Positions 35,889-46,579 are shown, counted from the stretch's first letter. The stretch: DNA of 64,000 nucleotides from Curvibacter microcysteis (GCF_028649455.1 NZ_JAQSIO010000003.1:124001-188000), one strand, 5' to 3'. Notes: generated by a model not told the origin, from the sequence alone. Translations and numbers: made by a program.

Positions 35889-36697
35889 GCGCGCTCGCCC
35901 TCCCTGCGTCTTTGACTGCGCCTGGCTGGACGGGCCGTGTCGGTCAGCTCCTTGGCACTGGTAACCGCTGGTTGGCGCGCCGCGTGGCACGCCGTCCACT
36001 GGCCTGGGGTGCCGGGCCGGGCGTCATCAGTTTGAGTTTTGACGATGCACCGGCCAGCGCCTGCCGCGAGGGCCGGGACATCCTGGCCCACCATGGAGCC
36101 CAAGGCACCTGGTACATCGCCGGTGGCTTGACCGACCAGGATGAGCAGGGCCACCGCTGCCACTCGGTGCGCGACTTGCAGCAACTGGCCGCACAAGGTC
36201 ACGAACTGGGCTGCCACACCTTTTCGCACCAGCCCGTCACCGGGCTCGGCCTGCCACGCTTGCGCGAGGAGTTGGCCCGCAATGCGCGCTTCTTCACCGA
36301 CACGGTGGGGGTGGCTGCACCGCGCCATTTTTCGTTTCCGCTGGGCGACTATGGCCTGCTGTCCAAGCCGCTGGTGGGCGCGGGCTTTGAGTCGGTTCGA
36401 CTGACCCGGCCCGGCATCCACCGTGGCCAGGCCGACCTCAGTGGCCTTCTGGCCCAGCCGCTCTACGACAGTGGCCTCAGTGCTGCCGCCTTGCAAGCCC
36501 AGATCGAGGCCACGGCGGCCTGTGGTGGCTGGCTGATTTTGTACACCCATGCCGTGGCTGATCAGCCGGGCCCCTGGGGTTGCACCCCTGCCCAACTGGC
36601 CCAAGCGCTGCGGCTGGCCCAGCAGGCGGGGTGCTTGCTGTTGCCGGTCGGGCAGGCCATCGCCCACTTGCGCAGCCGGGGCGCCACGCCGCACTGA
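35885..36697 (+). CDS. polysaccharide deacetylase (NodB-like)
   Basis: NodB-homology domain protein of 270 residues removing acetyl groups from amino sugars. Motif 1 is SFDDAP (Asp53 catalytic base, Asp54 metal ligand) and motif 2 HTFSH (His111 and His115 as zinc ligands); motif 3 is around PRHFSFPLGDY, and a late YTHAVAD supplies the general-acid histidine region. No signal peptide is evident, so it may act on cytoplasmic or membrane-bound intermediates. Translationally coupled to the barrel gene by ATGA overlap. Last gene of the exopolysaccharide cluster; its presence suggests the polymer contains N-acetylated sugars. Confidence 0.88.
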   Translation: MSALALPASLTAPGWTGRVGQLLGTGNRWLARRVARRPLAWGAGPGVISLSFDDAPASACREGRDILAHHGAQGTWYIAGGLTDQDEQGHRCHSVRDLQQLAAQGHELGCHTFSHQPVTGLGLPRLREELARNARFFTDTVGVAAPRHFSFPLGDYGLLSKPLVGAGFESVRLTRPGIHRGQADLSGLLAQPLYDSGLSAAALQAQIEATAACGGWLILYTHAVADQPGPWGCTPAQLAQALRLAQQAGCLLLPVGQAIAHLRSRGATPH

Positions 36698-36749
36698 AGG
36701 CCATCGTGCTTCGGCCAGAGCAGCAGGGTGGCCGAGGGAGGCTGTGCCC

Positions 36750-36789
36750 CTGAAAAAGAAAAAGCCTGCCAGGCAAAAGCCGGCAGGCT
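36750..36789 (-). terminator. intrinsic terminator of the cytochrome c gene
   Basis: AGCCTGCC (36763-36770) and GGCAGGCT (36782-36789) form a perfect stem; on the minus strand it is followed by TTTTTCTTTTTC. It lies 24 bases past the cytochrome stop. Confidence 0.85.
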
Positions 36790-36812
36790 GGTTCAGGCGG
36801 TATGCGCTTGGC

Positions 36813-37118
36813 TTACTTCTGTGCCAGCACCCAGGTGGCCAGCTTCTTGGCTTCAGCTTCATTCACCTGCGCGTTGGCGGGCATCGGAACCGGGCCCCAC
36901 ACGCCAGAGCCACCCTTGATGATTTTGCTGGCCAGTTTGTCCGCAGCGTCTTTTTGACCTGCGTATTTGGCGGCCACGTCCTTGTAGGAAGGACCCACGA
37001 CTTTTTTGTCGACGGCGTGGCAGGCCATGCAGTTCTTGGACGTCGCCAGGGCCAGATCGGCCATGGCCGGAGCAGCAACAGTCAGAGCGGCTGCCAGGGT
37101 CAGGAGAGTGCGTTTCAT
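36813..37118 (-). CDS. class I cytochrome c (c-551/c-552 type)
   Basis: Small periplasmic electron carrier of 101 residues. Signal peptide MKRTLLTLAAALTVAAPAMA, then the heme-binding CMACH motif (Cys30, Cys33, His34) and the probable axial ligand Met79 in GPVPMPAN. Size and the PMPAN loop match the cytochrome c-551/c8 group, which passes electrons to terminal reductases or oxidases. Monocistronic, with its own terminator, and divergent from the small Trp-rich protein gene. Confidence 0.93.
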   Translation of the reverse strand: MKRTLLTLAAALTVAAPAMADLALATSKNCMACHAVDKKVVGPSYKDVAAKYAGQKDAADKLASKIIKGGSGVWGPVPMPANAQVNEAEAKKLATWVLAQK

Positions 37119-37224
37119 CGTGGTCTCGGGTGAGGGTTGGGGTACATTGACTGGGTCGAATTGTAAATTGCCTGGGCGCAGCGCGCGAGACGTCCAGGGC
37201 TAATCCTGACTCAGGAGTCGTGTG

Positions 37225-37467
37225 ATGTTTTTTCTGGGTGTCGGTGTGGTGCTGTTGCTGTTGAAGTACCTGGAGCTGGGGCCTGTGGCGGCCTGGAACT
37301 GGTACCTCGTGTTGGCGCCGTTTGGCTTGGCGGCCCTGTGGTGGGTCTGGGCGGATCACACCGGTTACACCAAGCGGCGGGCCATGGAGAAAATGCAAAA
37401 GCGCAAGCAAGAGCGCATCGACAAGCAAAAAGAAGCGCTGGGCTTTGTCGCCCGCAAGCGCCGCTGA
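37225..37467 (+). CDS. small Trp-rich membrane protein
   Basis: Protein of 80 residues matching the small Trp-rich proteins I know from Burkholderiales (TIGR04438 type). Two hydrophobic helices (FFLGVGVVLLLLKYLELG and WYLVLAPFGLAALWWVWADH) are followed by a charged Lys/Arg/Gln-rich cytoplasmic tail (RRAMEKMQKRKQERIDKQKE). An AGGAG box eight bases before ATG 37225 supports this start; a GTG sits one codon earlier. Function is unknown. Confidence 0.82.
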   Translation: MFFLGVGVVLLLLKYLELGPVAAWNWYLVLAPFGLAALWWVWADHTGYTKRRAMEKMQKRKQERIDKQKEALGFVARKRR

Positions 37468-37518
37468 CCTGGCGCAGCAGGCCCCGGGGCTGATCTCCAG
37501 CCAGTCTGTGCCCAAAGA

Positions 37519-37549
37519 AAAAGCCGCTCGGTGAGCGGCTTTTGTTTTT
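37519..37549. terminator. bidirectional intrinsic terminator
   Basis: AAAAGCCGCTC and GAGCGGCTTTT form an 11-bp stem around GGT, with TTTTGTTTTT on the plus side and the complementary A-rich flank (minus-strand T run) on the other. It serves both the small Trp-rich gene and adk. Confidence 0.88.
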
Positions 37550-37565
37550 CCGGCAGGGCTGTCGT

Positions 37566-38243
<678 letters not shown>

Positions 38244-38404
38244 TCAAATCAGCCGGCACCGCTGGCTACGCGCAAGATGGCCGTGGGAGGCCACGGTAGA
38301 CGCAGTGCTCAATTTGATCCAGAGGATAGCATGGCGAGCCCTGCGCCATCCTTACGTGGGTGACAAAGCGATGACGCGGATCGCGTGACCTCGACCGCCT
38401 GGTT

Positions 38405-39184
38405 TCAGGCCGTGGTCTTGGCGAGCAGGGCGCGCACGCGGGCCAGGTCTTCCGGTGTGTCCACGCCGGGGCCGGGGGCCTCGGTGCTGATGTGCACCGC
38501 AATGCGGTGACCGTGCCAGACAGCGCGCATCTGCTCGAGCGACTCCAGCACCTCCAGCGGCGCCTGCGGCAGTTTCGGGAAGGCGCGCAAAAAGCCCACC
38601 CGGTAGCCATAGATGCCAATGTGACGCAGGGGCTGAAGGCCTGCCGCCGGCCCTGAAGCGTTTTGCCACCAGGCCTGACCAGCTTGGTCGCGTGAGTGCG
38701 GAATGGGCGCGCGGCTGAAGGTCAACGCCAGTCCAGCCGCGTCCAGCACCACTTTCACCACATTCGGGTTGTTGAACTCGTCCAGGTGGTCGATCGGGTG
38801 GGCGGCCGTGCTCATGCTGGCGTGGGGATGCTGGGCCAGCAAGGCTGCCACAGCGTCGATCAGACCGGGCTGGATCAGCGGCTCATCGCCTTGCACATTG
38901 ACCACGACCGCATCGTCAGGCAAGCCCAGCAGGTCGCAGGCCTCGGCCAGGCGGTCGCTGCCAGAGGGGTGGTCGGCTCGGGTCAACACGGCTTCCACCT
39001 GGTGTTCCAGGCAGCTTTGCACGATGCGGGCGTCATCGGCGGCCACCACCACGCGCTGGGCCTGGCTCAGCGCCGCCTGGCGTGCCACGCGCACCACCAT
39101 GGGCAGGCCGGCCAGGTCGGCCAGGGGTTTGTCCGGCAGGCGGGTGGAAGCCAGCCGTGCCGGGATCAGCACGGTGTAGCTCAC
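38405..39184 (-). CDS. kdsB: 3-deoxy-manno-octulosonate cytidylyltransferase
   Basis: Activates KDO to CMP-KDO for lipid A/inner-core synthesis, 259 residues. N-terminal [20 protein letters not shown] is the CTP-binding signature; [10 protein letters not shown] and [14 protein letters not shown] complete the family pattern. It overlaps the Trm112-like gene by four bases (ATGA), so the run exbB-exbD-lpxK-Trm112-kdsB is probably one transcription unit on the minus strand, with adk possibly following. Confidence 0.96.
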   Translation of the reverse strand: MSYTVLIPARLASTRLPDKPLADLAGLPMVVRVARQAALSQAQRVVVAADDARIVQSCLEHQVEAVLTRADHPSGSDRLAEACDLLGLPDDAVVVNVQGDEPLIQPGLIDAVAALLAQHPHASMSTAAHPIDHLDEFNNPNVVKVVLDAAGLALTFSRAPIPHSRDQAGQAWWQNASGPAAGLQPLRHIGIYGYRVGFLRAFPKLPQAPLEVLESLEQMRAVWHGHRIAVHISTEAPGPGVDTPEDLARVRALLAKTTA

Positions 39185-39363
39185 AGGCCCAGTTCCTCGT
39201 CGCTCAGGGTGCGGGCTTCGTTCTCGAGCAGGATCGGGATGCCGTCGCGCACCGGGTAGGCCAGTCGTGCGCTGTGGGACACCAGTTCCTGGCGGACCGG
39301 GTCAAAGGTCAAGGGGCCCTTGGTGACAGGGCAGACCAGCAGTTCAAGAAGTTTGCTGTCCAT
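39181..39363 (-). CDS. Trm112-family protein
   Basis: Small protein of 60 residues, [20 protein letters not shown] then [19 protein letters not shown], the standard form that sits between lpxK and kdsB in many proteobacteria. Only one of the cysteines of zinc-binding Trm112 proteins is left (CPVT), so metal binding is doubtful. The role is unproven; an activator or cofactor of a methyltransferase is the family expectation. It overlaps lpxK by 20 bases and kdsB by four. Confidence 0.9.
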   Translation of the reverse strand: MDSKLLELLVCPVTKGPLTFDPVRQELVSHSARLAYPVRDGIPILLENEARTLSDEELGL

Positions 39364-40411
39364 GCGAGATCGGTGAAGGTGAGTGGGAGGCGGGAGGCCG
39401 CGATGATAGCGCTGCGTCCAGCCGCACTTGCAAAGCAGCCCAGAAAGCGGGCTCGGGTTCGAAGACCAGGGGCACGGCCCAGGCCTGTGGCCAATGCGGC
39501 CACAGCTTGTGGGCGTCTTTTTCGGTGCACAGCCACAACCCCCCTGGCGCACCCGGTTCCGGCAGGCCTTGGCTGAAGTCATGGTGGTCGGGCAGGGGGG
39601 TGCGACTCGCCAACACCAATCCGGCCTGTTCCAGCATGGTGAAAAAGCGCTCGGGTTGGGCGATGCCGGCCAGGGCATGCACTGCCTGTGCTTGGAAGGC
39701 CTCCAAGGGCCGGCGTTCGCCCAGCGCGTTGACGGCGTGATCGGCCAGGTGGCGCCGGGCACGAAAGCCAGCAAAGGCGGGTTGGGCGCCGGTGTGCAGC
39801 ACCAGGTCCACAGCGCGTGGCCAGGGCTCACGCAAGGGGCCCGCTGGTTGCAACCAGCCGTTGCCCACGCCGCGGTCGTCAAACACACACAGCTCGATGT
39901 CGCGCTGCAGCGCCAGGTGCTGCAGACCGTCATCGCAAACGATCACGCGGGTGGCGGGGTAGGCCGCCAGCAAGGCCCGGGCGGCCTGGGCCCGGCGCCG
40001 GGCGACAAACACGGGCACGCCGGTGCGGCGCTGGACCAGCAGGGGCTCATCGCCCACCTCGGGCGCCAGGCTGTCGGGGCGCACTTCGCGGCAGTCCTGG
40101 GTCTGTCGACCGTGGCCCCGGGACACCACGCCCACCGCCAGACCCTGGCGGCGCAAATGGTCCACCACCGCGAGCACGGTGGGGGTCTTGCCGGCACCGC
40201 CCGCGACCACATTGCCCACCACCAGCACCACGGCAGGCACGCGCTCGCTGGCCAGCCAACCGCGCTGGTACAGCCAGCGCCGGGCTGCCACAAGCCCCCC
40301 CAGCAGTGCGGCGAGCGGCCACAGCAGGCAGGCCAGCAGGCCCCGCTGCTGCCACTGGCGCAACAAGTAGGCTTGGCCGCCATCGGTGCGGTGCGTGGAC
40401 GGGGAGGGCAT
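39344..40411 (-). CDS. lpxK: tetraacyldisaccharide 4'-kinase
   Basis: Phosphorylates the lipid A disaccharide at the 4' position at the inner membrane, 355 residues. The N-terminal hydrophobic segment ([21 protein letters not shown]) anchors it; the P-loop is [17 protein letters not shown] and [13 protein letters not shown] are conserved family motifs. It lies 11 bases downstream of exbD and overlaps the Trm112-like gene by 20 bases. Confidence 0.95.
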   Translation of the reverse strand: MPSPSTHRTDGGQAYLLRQWQQRGLLACLLWPLAALLGGLVAARRWLYQRGWLASERVPAVVLVVGNVVAGGAGKTPTVLAVVDHLRRQGLAVGVVSRGHGRQTQDCREVRPDSLAPEVGDEPLLVQRRTGVPVFVARRRAQAARALLAAYPATRVIVCDDGLQHLALQRDIELCVFDDRGVGNGWLQPAGPLREPWPRAVDLVLHTGAQPAFAGFRARRHLADHAVNALGERRPLEAFQAQAVHALAGIAQPERFFTMLEQAGLVLASRTPLPDHHDFSQGLPEPGAPGGLWLCTEKDAHKLWPHWPQAWAVPLVFEPEPAFWAALQVRLDAALSSRPPASHSPSPISHGQQTS

Positions 40412-40422
40412 GGCGCGGCGGC

Positions 40423-40848
40423 TCAGCGCGTTTTGGCGCTGGCAGGCGTTTGGGTGGCGAAGGTGATTTGCGTGAGACCGATGCGGCGTGCGGCTTCCAT
40501 CACTGTGATGACGGACTGGTGCGTGGCATTGGCGTCGGCGCTGATGATCAGCACCGATTCACGCCCGCCCTTGGCCGCCTCGGCCAGGGCCATGGACAGC
40601 GCCTCGCTCTGGGCTGGGGCTGGCGCCTTGTTGATGGCATAGCGGCCCTCGCTGGTGATGCTGACGATCAACTCTTTGGGGTAGTCGCGCTGGGTTTCGG
40701 CGTCGGCTTCTGGCAGGCGCAGCTGCAGCTCGGTGAACTTGCTGTACGTGGTCGACAGCATCAAAAAGATCAGCACCACCAACAGCACATCGATGAAGGG
40801 GATCAGGTTGATCTCGGGCTCGTCCCGGCGGCGCGGTCGAAAGTTCAT
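40423..40848 (-). CDS. exbD: ExbD/TolR-family biopolymer transport protein
   Basis: One-helix inner-membrane protein of 141 residues. A short cytoplasmic N-terminus with [18 protein letters not shown] carries the proton-path aspartate in the membrane helix, followed by a periplasmic domain. With ExbB it uses the proton gradient to energise TonB-type or Tol-type transport. It begins seven bases after exbB and precedes lpxK, the conserved order for this group. Confidence 0.93.
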   Translation of the reverse strand: MNFRPRRRDEPEINLIPFIDVLLVVLIFLMLSTTYSKFTELQLRLPEADAETQRDYPKELIVSITSEGRYAINKAPAPAQSEALSMALAEAAKGGRESVLIISADANATHQSVITVMEAARRIGLTQITFATQTPASAKTR

Positions 40849-40855
40849 GCCGGGC

Positions 40856-41491
40856 TCACTTCCTGAGTTGACTCAGGTGGCGCGCAAAGCGCTCGGCGGC
40901 CAATTCCAGGGTCAGCAGGTAGGCATCGACCCGGCTGCGGAAGTAGCGCCAGAAAATCAACGACGGAATCGCCACGATCAAGCCAAAAGCGGTGTTGTAC
41001 AGCGCCACCGAGATGCCGTGGGCCAGCAAGGCCGGGTTGCTGGCGCCGGTGGCGACCCCCGGGCCCGAGGCCTGGGAGCCGAAAATTTCAATCATGCCGA
41101 TCACGGTGCCCAGCAGGCCCAGCAAGGGGGCTGCGGAGGCGATGGTGGCCAGCGCACTGAGCGATTTTTCCAACCGTGCGGCCACGCTGCGGCCCGTGCC
41201 TTCGAGGCTGGCGCGCAGGTCGTCGTCGCTGCAACGGGGGTTTTGGTTCAACGCGCGAAAGCCGCTGGCCAGCACCTCGCCCAGGGCCGAGTTCTGTTCG
41301 AGCTGTTGCACCACCTCGGCTGAGGGCGTGCCCTGGGCCGAGACCGTGATGGCTTCATCCAGCAGGTTGGGAGGGGCCACGCGGGAGACTTTGAGGCTGA
41401 CAAAACGCTCAAGGATGAGCGCCACCGCCAGCACGGAGCAGGCGAGCAAGGGCCAGATGGGCCAGCCGGCGGCTTGAATGATCGACAACAA
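40856..41491 (-). CDS. exbB: MotA/TolQ/ExbB proton channel protein
   Basis: Three-helix inner-membrane protein of 211 residues: helix one IWPLLACSVLAVALILERF, then a cytoplasmic domain, and helices two and three around AAPLLGLLGTVIGMIEIFGS and YNTAFGLIVAIPSLIFWRYF, the conserved ExbB core. Pairs with ExbD downstream. First gene of the minus-strand lpxK operon; its upstream region is a long gene-free gap containing a DnaA-box-like sequence. Confidence 0.93.
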   Translation of the reverse strand: MLSIIQAAGWPIWPLLACSVLAVALILERFVSLKVSRVAPPNLLDEAITVSAQGTPSAEVVQQLEQNSALGEVLASGFRALNQNPRCSDDDLRASLEGTGRSVAARLEKSLSALATIASAAPLLGLLGTVIGMIEIFGSQASGPGVATGASNPALLAHGISVALYNTAFGLIVAIPSLIFWRYFRSRVDAYLLTLELAAERFARHLSQLRK

Positions 41492-42202
41492 AACGTCTCT
41501 CCCAAGGGGTAAGGAATCGCCTCGGATTATGGCGGAGCTTTGACCTGGCGCCGCACCAAGCCGTCACGACTCGGTGTACGGACCAGTCACCCACAAAATC
41601 TGTGGATAACTTTGTGAAGAACTTCGTCACGCGCCCGGCAAAGCGGCGCCAAATGGGCGTTTCAACACTTTGACTAAAAAATGACCAGTAAAAATTTCAA
41701 TGAAATCATGGGCTTACAACGTGCTTGCTGGGTTTGCGGTCGATTCAGCGCGGTAGTGCTGGCCGGCGGGTCAGGCGCGGCCCTGTGGAGTACTGAAGCC
41801 GCCGCCTTGCCTGCCAGCCCTTGAAAACAGGGGCCCTGGAGGTCAAAAGCTCGGATTGGCGCCACCTGGCAAGCGGTGTGGGCGCCTGCGCGGCGCCAAA
41901 TCTGGGGGTGGATGCGGCGCCTCAGGAAAGACGGGGCTGCTCAGCCCAGACAGGCTGCTGGCCCCGGCCCCGCTTGGTGTGTCCCAGGCGGGCACAGAGG
42001 GGCTCCCCAGTGCGGGCGGGTGGCTTTGGCCGCCGGGCTGATGGGCATGGCCATCGCCAGTGCCTGGGGTGCTGCGCAGCGCAGCGGGTGTGCAACCCGG
42101 CCTGACGCGAGGTTGATCCCCTGCGCTCGCGTCGCACAGCGATTTAGTTCCTACAATGCGCCAGCAAAGCTGTTTTTTCACGATAAACCACACGAGGAAA
42201 CC
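41492..42202. other. 711-base gene-free gap between exbB and sodB
   Basis: No convincing protein is encoded on either strand; the open frames present have no start signals or family features. It holds a perfect DnaA-type box at 41601-41609, an AT-rich patch around 41668-41710, and a GC-rich remainder. From memory, xseA often lies near here in related bacteria, but I could not identify a remnant of it. A TACAAT at 42152-42157 may be the -10 of sodB. Confidence 0.5.
41601..41609 (-). promoter_or_regulatory. DnaA-box-like sequence
   Basis: TGTGGATAA is the exact reverse complement of the consensus DnaA box TTATCCACA. It lies about 110 bases upstream of exbB in the divergent gap. It is a single box, so not an origin by itself; it could be a DnaA-regulated promoter or a titration site. 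Confidence 0.4.
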
Positions 42203-42784
42203 ATGGAACATACCCTGCCCGCACTGCCCTATGCCATCGATGCGCTGGCCCCCCACTACTCCCAGGAAACCCTGGAGTTCCACCACGGCAAGCACCACAA
42301 CGCTTACGTCGTGAACCTGAACAACCTGCAAAAGGGCACCGAGTTCGAAACCAAGACCCTGGAAGAGATCGTCAAGACCTCGAGCGGCGGCATCTACAAC
42401 AACGCTGCCCAGATCTGGAACCACACCTTCTTCTGGAGCTGCATGAAGCCTGCTGGCGGTGGCGAACCTTCGGGCGCCCTGGCTGCGGCCATCAACGCCA
42501 AGTGGGGCAGCTATGCCGCCTTCAAGGAAGCCTTCGTCAAGTCGGCCGTGGGCAACTTCGGTTCGGGCTGGACCTGGCTGGTGAAGAAGGCAGACGGCTC
42601 GGTGGACATCGTCAACACCGGCGCTGCTGGCACCCCGCTGACCACCGCTGACAAGGCCCTGCTGACTGTGGACGTGTGGGAACACGCTTACTACATCGAC
42701 TACCGCAACCTGCGTCCGAAGTTCGTTGAGACCTTCCTGGACAAGCTGGTCAACTGGGAATTCGCTGAAGCCAACTTCGCTTGA
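42203..42784 (+). CDS. sodB: superoxide dismutase (Fe)
   Basis: Iron-type superoxide dismutase of 193 residues. Metal ligands are His27 in EFHHGKHH, His74 in WNHTFFW, Asp157 and His161 in DVWEHAYY, each one residue later than in E. coli SodB. The [16 protein letters not shown] context points to the Fe form. Cytoplasmic, no signal peptide. ATG 42203 follows a GAGGAAA box. Monocistronic, with a strong terminator. Confidence 0.96.
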   Translation: MEHTLPALPYAIDALAPHYSQETLEFHHGKHHNAYVVNLNNLQKGTEFETKTLEEIVKTSSGGIYNNAAQIWNHTFFWSCMKPAGGGEPSGALAAAINAKWGSYAAFKEAFVKSAVGNFGSGWTWLVKKADGSVDIVNTGAAGTPLTTADKALLTVDVWEHAYYIDYRNLRPKFVETFLDKLVNWEFAEANFA

Positions 42785-42813
42785 TGCGACGGCGCTGAAG
42801 CCTTGCTCCCATG

Positions 42814-42840
42814 AAAAAACGGCCCTCGGGCCGTTTTTTT
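42814..42840. terminator. bidirectional intrinsic terminator after sodB
   Basis: ACGGCCC and GGGCCGT pair around TC, flanked by AAAAA on the left and TTTTTTT on the right. It ends sodB and can also terminate the DUF192 gene reading from the other side. Confidence 0.9.
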
Positions 42841-42898
42841 GTTGGGGCGCCACCTGAGGGGCGTGGCGGGCAGCGCGTGCCTCGGTCGGGTGCTGGGC

Positions 42899-43378
42899 TC
42901 AGCGGCCCTCGAAAGGCGCACCGCGCAGCTTGAGGCCGGCCTTGAAGCCTTTTTTGGCAAACCAGCCCTGGTTCATCTCCAGCACATAGCGCACCGGTTG
43001 GCTGCTGCAGTGCGAGTCGGTGGTTTGCGGCTTCATGTCTGCCAAGTTGACAATGGTGCCGTCGTCAGCCACGAAGGCAGCCGTCAGCGGCAGCAAGGTG
43101 TTTTTCATCCAGAAGCACTGCACCGCGGGCACCTCAAACACAAACAACATGCCCTCTTGCTGGGGCATCTCTTTGCGGTTCATGAGGCCGATCTGGCGCT
43201 CCAGGCCGGAAGAAGCCACCTGAACATCAATTTGGTACATGCCCGCGCCGAGCTTGGTGCGCGGCAGGTTGAGTTGAGGTCCTTCTTGAGCCCAAGCGCT
43301 GGCGCCCGCGAAAGGCAGCAGGGCCGACAGGGCGGCAGCGAAGAGGGCGTGGCGCAGCGCGCGGCGGGGCAAAAACAT
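42899..43378 (-). CDS. exported DUF192 protein
   Basis: Protein of 159 residues with a signal peptide (ALRHALFAAALSALLPFAGASAWA) followed by one DUF192 domain: ERQIGLMNRKEMPQQEGMLFVFEVP, CFWMKNTLLPLTAAFVADDG and YVLEMNQGWFAKKGFKAG. The domain is widespread and its biochemical role unknown. ATG 43378 is preferred over a TTG two codons earlier. It stands alone, convergent on sodB and divergent from icd. Confidence 0.88.
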   Translation of the reverse strand: MFLPRRALRHALFAAALSALLPFAGASAWAQEGPQLNLPRTKLGAGMYQIDVQVASSGLERQIGLMNRKEMPQQEGMLFVFEVPAVQCFWMKNTLLPLTAAFVADDGTIVNLADMKPQTTDSHCSSQPVRYVLEMNQGWFAKKGFKAGLKLRGAPFEGR

Positions 43379-43653
43379 GGGCAAATATCCTGGTCGAAAG
43401 CCGTCAACATGCGGCCGAACTGGCAGGCCGCCAAGCCTTCATTTTGGCGTAAATGAGGTCCTGCTTGGGTGCGACAGGCTCGCGCGTCTGGTGCGGCTGC
43501 CCTGGCGTGGCGAGCAGGCTCCTGATGGGCTGAGGCGGCCCGGCCAAACCCGGGCTTGACAGCCGGACCCAAAAGCTTTTGCCGCTAGAATCTTTGAGGC
43601 TTTTTCTCACCCGCTGACCTCACTTTTTCAGCTTCCATCGGAGACCCCAGTTC

Positions 43654-44919
<1,266 letters not shown>

Positions 44920-44948
44920 AGGGCGAGCCTCATTCAGAGGCCCGATGA

Positions 44949-44972
44949 CCGCGTGGGGGCAAACCCGCGCGG
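44949..44972. terminator. GC hairpin between convergent icd and TRAP genes
   Basis: CCGCGTGGG (44949-44957) and CCCGCGCGG (44964-44972) pair with one mismatch in the short space between two convergent stops. No T run on either side. Confidence 0.4.
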
Positions 44973-44984
44973 CCTCGCTCAGGC

Positions 44985-45995
44985 TCAGAGTTTTGACACG
45001 CGTTCCAGCTCGCTCTTGAAGAGCTTGACCACCGCTGGGTCGTAGGAGGCGGCAAACTTGTCGTGCACCGCCTTGACCTCGGCGCGCATGCGCAGCTGTT
45101 CGGCCTCGGCGATCTGGTTGAACACCATGCCCTTGGCCTTGAGCTCGTTGACGGCCTTGCTCGACACATCTCGGCTGACCACCCGCTGGTAGTTTTGGGC
45201 TTCGCTGGCCGCGTCTTGCAGCAGTTTTTGCTCAACCGGGCTGAGCTTGTCCCAGAACTTCTTGCTGACCTGGATGGGGTTGGTGGCGTACACGTGGTTG
45301 GTTTCGCTGACGTACTTGTTCACTTCATAGAACTTGTTCGACAGGATCACGGCGTAGGGGTTTTCTTGCCCGTCGACCGTCTTGCTTTCCAGGGCCCCAT
45401 ACAGCTCGGCAAAAGGCAAAGGCAGCGGGTTGGCCTTGAAGGCCTTGAAGGTCTCCACGAACACGGGGTTCGGGATCACACGCAGCTTCAGGCCATCCAA
45501 GTCCTCTCCCTTGGTGATGGGACGCTTGCTGTTGGTCACGTTGCGAAAGCCCAGGTCAAAAAAGCCCAGCACAACGATGCCTTTGTCGTTCAGCCGGGTT
45601 TTGAGCATCTGGCCCAACGGGCCGTCGACCATCGCATCGGCCTGGCGCGGGTGGCTGAACAGGAACGGAAAATCCAGCAGGCCGAACTCTTTGACAATGC
45701 CGGTCAGCGAGGTGGTGGAGGCCACCAGCATTTCTTGCACGCCCCCCATCAGCGCGGACTGCTGTTGCATTTCATTGCCCAGCTGGCTGCTGGCGAACTC
45801 AGTCACCTTGATTTTTCCGCCGCTCTTGGCGGTGACGATTTCTGCGAACTTCTTCACCCCCATGCTGGTCGGGTGGTCGGTGTTGTTCAGGTGCCCGATC
45901 TTGATCGTGCGCTCTTGAATGTCCTGCGCCATGGCCGCCGTGCCAGCTGCCACGAGGCTGCAAATGGCGGCTAATTTGATCAGTTTGATGTTCAT
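44985..45995 (-). CDS. TRAP transporter substrate-binding protein (DctP type)
   Basis: Periplasmic solute receptor of 336 residues. Signal peptide MNIKLIKLAAICSLVAAGTAAMAQ; the DctP-family fold is shown by IKIGHLNNTDHPTSMGVKKF, GLRNVTNSKR-like FRNVTNSKRPI, and GLKLRVIPNPVFVETFKAF with the Arg that normally contacts the ligand carboxylate. The membrane subunits (DctQ, DctM) are not next to it: the next gene downstream is convergent icd. It lies 76 bases downstream of the AroQ-like gene on the same strand, so the two are probably co-transcribed. Ligand likely a carboxylic acid, possibly quinate-like by context. Confidence 0.9.
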   Translation of the reverse strand: MNIKLIKLAAICSLVAAGTAAMAQDIQERTIKIGHLNNTDHPTSMGVKKFAEIVTAKSGGKIKVTEFASSQLGNEMQQQSALMGGVQEMLVASTTSLTGIVKEFGLLDFPFLFSHPRQADAMVDGPLGQMLKTRLNDKGIVVLGFFDLGFRNVTNSKRPITKGEDLDGLKLRVIPNPVFVETFKAFKANPLPLPFAELYGALESKTVDGQENPYAVILSNKFYEVNKYVSETNHVYATNPIQVSKKFWDKLSPVEQKLLQDAASEAQNYQRVVSRDVSSKAVNELKAKGMVFNQIAEAEQLRMRAEVKAVHDKFAASYDPAVVKLFKSELERVSKL

Positions 45996-46071
45996 GGGGT
46001 CTCCGGGTGTTGTTGTTGAATGGGGGGTGTTCTGCGCGCGGGTCAGGGGCTTGGGGCCCACGATCCCCGCA

Positions 46072-46527
46072 TCAAGATGCGCCGGGTGCGCTGGCCAGTC
46101 GCTCGGCCACCGCACGCACGGCCAACAGGTAGCCATGGGGGCCGAGCCCGCAGATGACACCGTGTGCAGCCTGTGACACCAGGGAGTGCGTGTACGGGGC
46201 GGGCCGCTGGTGGATGTTGGTGAGGTGCACCTCAATCAGCGGCTTGCGCAGCAGCTTCAAGGCATCCAGCACGGGCACGCAGCCAAACGAGAAACCGGCT
46301 GGGTTGATGATCACCGCCGCGTCTTGCTGGGCCGCTTCTTGAATCCAGTCCACCAGAACGCCTTCGTGGTTGGTCTGCCGGAAGTCCACGGCCAAGTCCA
46401 GCGACTGAGCCAACTGACGGGAAGCCGCTTCAATTTCGGCCAAGGTGGTCGTGCCGTACAAGCCCGGTTCGCGGGTGCCGAGCATGTTCAAGTTGGAGCC
46501 GTTCAAGATGAAAAGTGGATGCGTCAT
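46072..46527 (-). CDS. aroQ: divergent type II 3-dehydroquinate dehydratase homologue
   Basis: Product of 151 residues with the AroQ fold and length. Conserved: the flexible-loop Arg and Tyr in TREPGLYG, the Asn of IINPAG and the His in EVHLTNIHQR. Changed relative to typical enzymes: LTHTS is FSFGC, so the active-site His81 equivalent (Mycobacterium numbering) is Phe; the Ser103 equivalent is Thr; and the Arg112 equivalent in RRHSY is replaced (YTHSL). A catabolic role on quinate- or shikimate-like compounds, or a different substrate, is suggested by its neighbours: a TRAP receptor downstream and an IclR regulator divergently upstream. A housekeeping aroQ should exist elsewhere. Confidence 0.8.
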   Translation of the reverse strand: MTHPLFILNGSNLNMLGTREPGLYGTTTLAEIEAASRQLAQSLDLAVDFRQTNHEGVLVDWIQEAAQQDAAVIINPAGFSFGCVPVLDALKLLRKPLIEVHLTNIHQRPAPYTHSLVSQAAHGVICGLGPHGYLLAVRAVAERLASAPGAS

Positions 46528-46579
46528 GGGGACCTTTGCTGTGAATGGCTTGCATTGTGGGCAGCTTGAAGCCCATCAA

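Noticed and set aside
41601-41609. Chromosomal origin at the DnaA box
   Set aside because: Only one box, and no dnaA, dnaN, gidA or parAB nearby.
41674-42105. Small frames on both strands in the exbB-sodB gap, or an xseA pseudogene
   Set aside because: No start signals, no recognisable ExoVII segments in any frame; described only as a gap.
43556-43591. Sigma-70 promoter for icd from TTGACA and TAGAAT
   Set aside because: Spacing of 24 bases is too long for a standard promoter.
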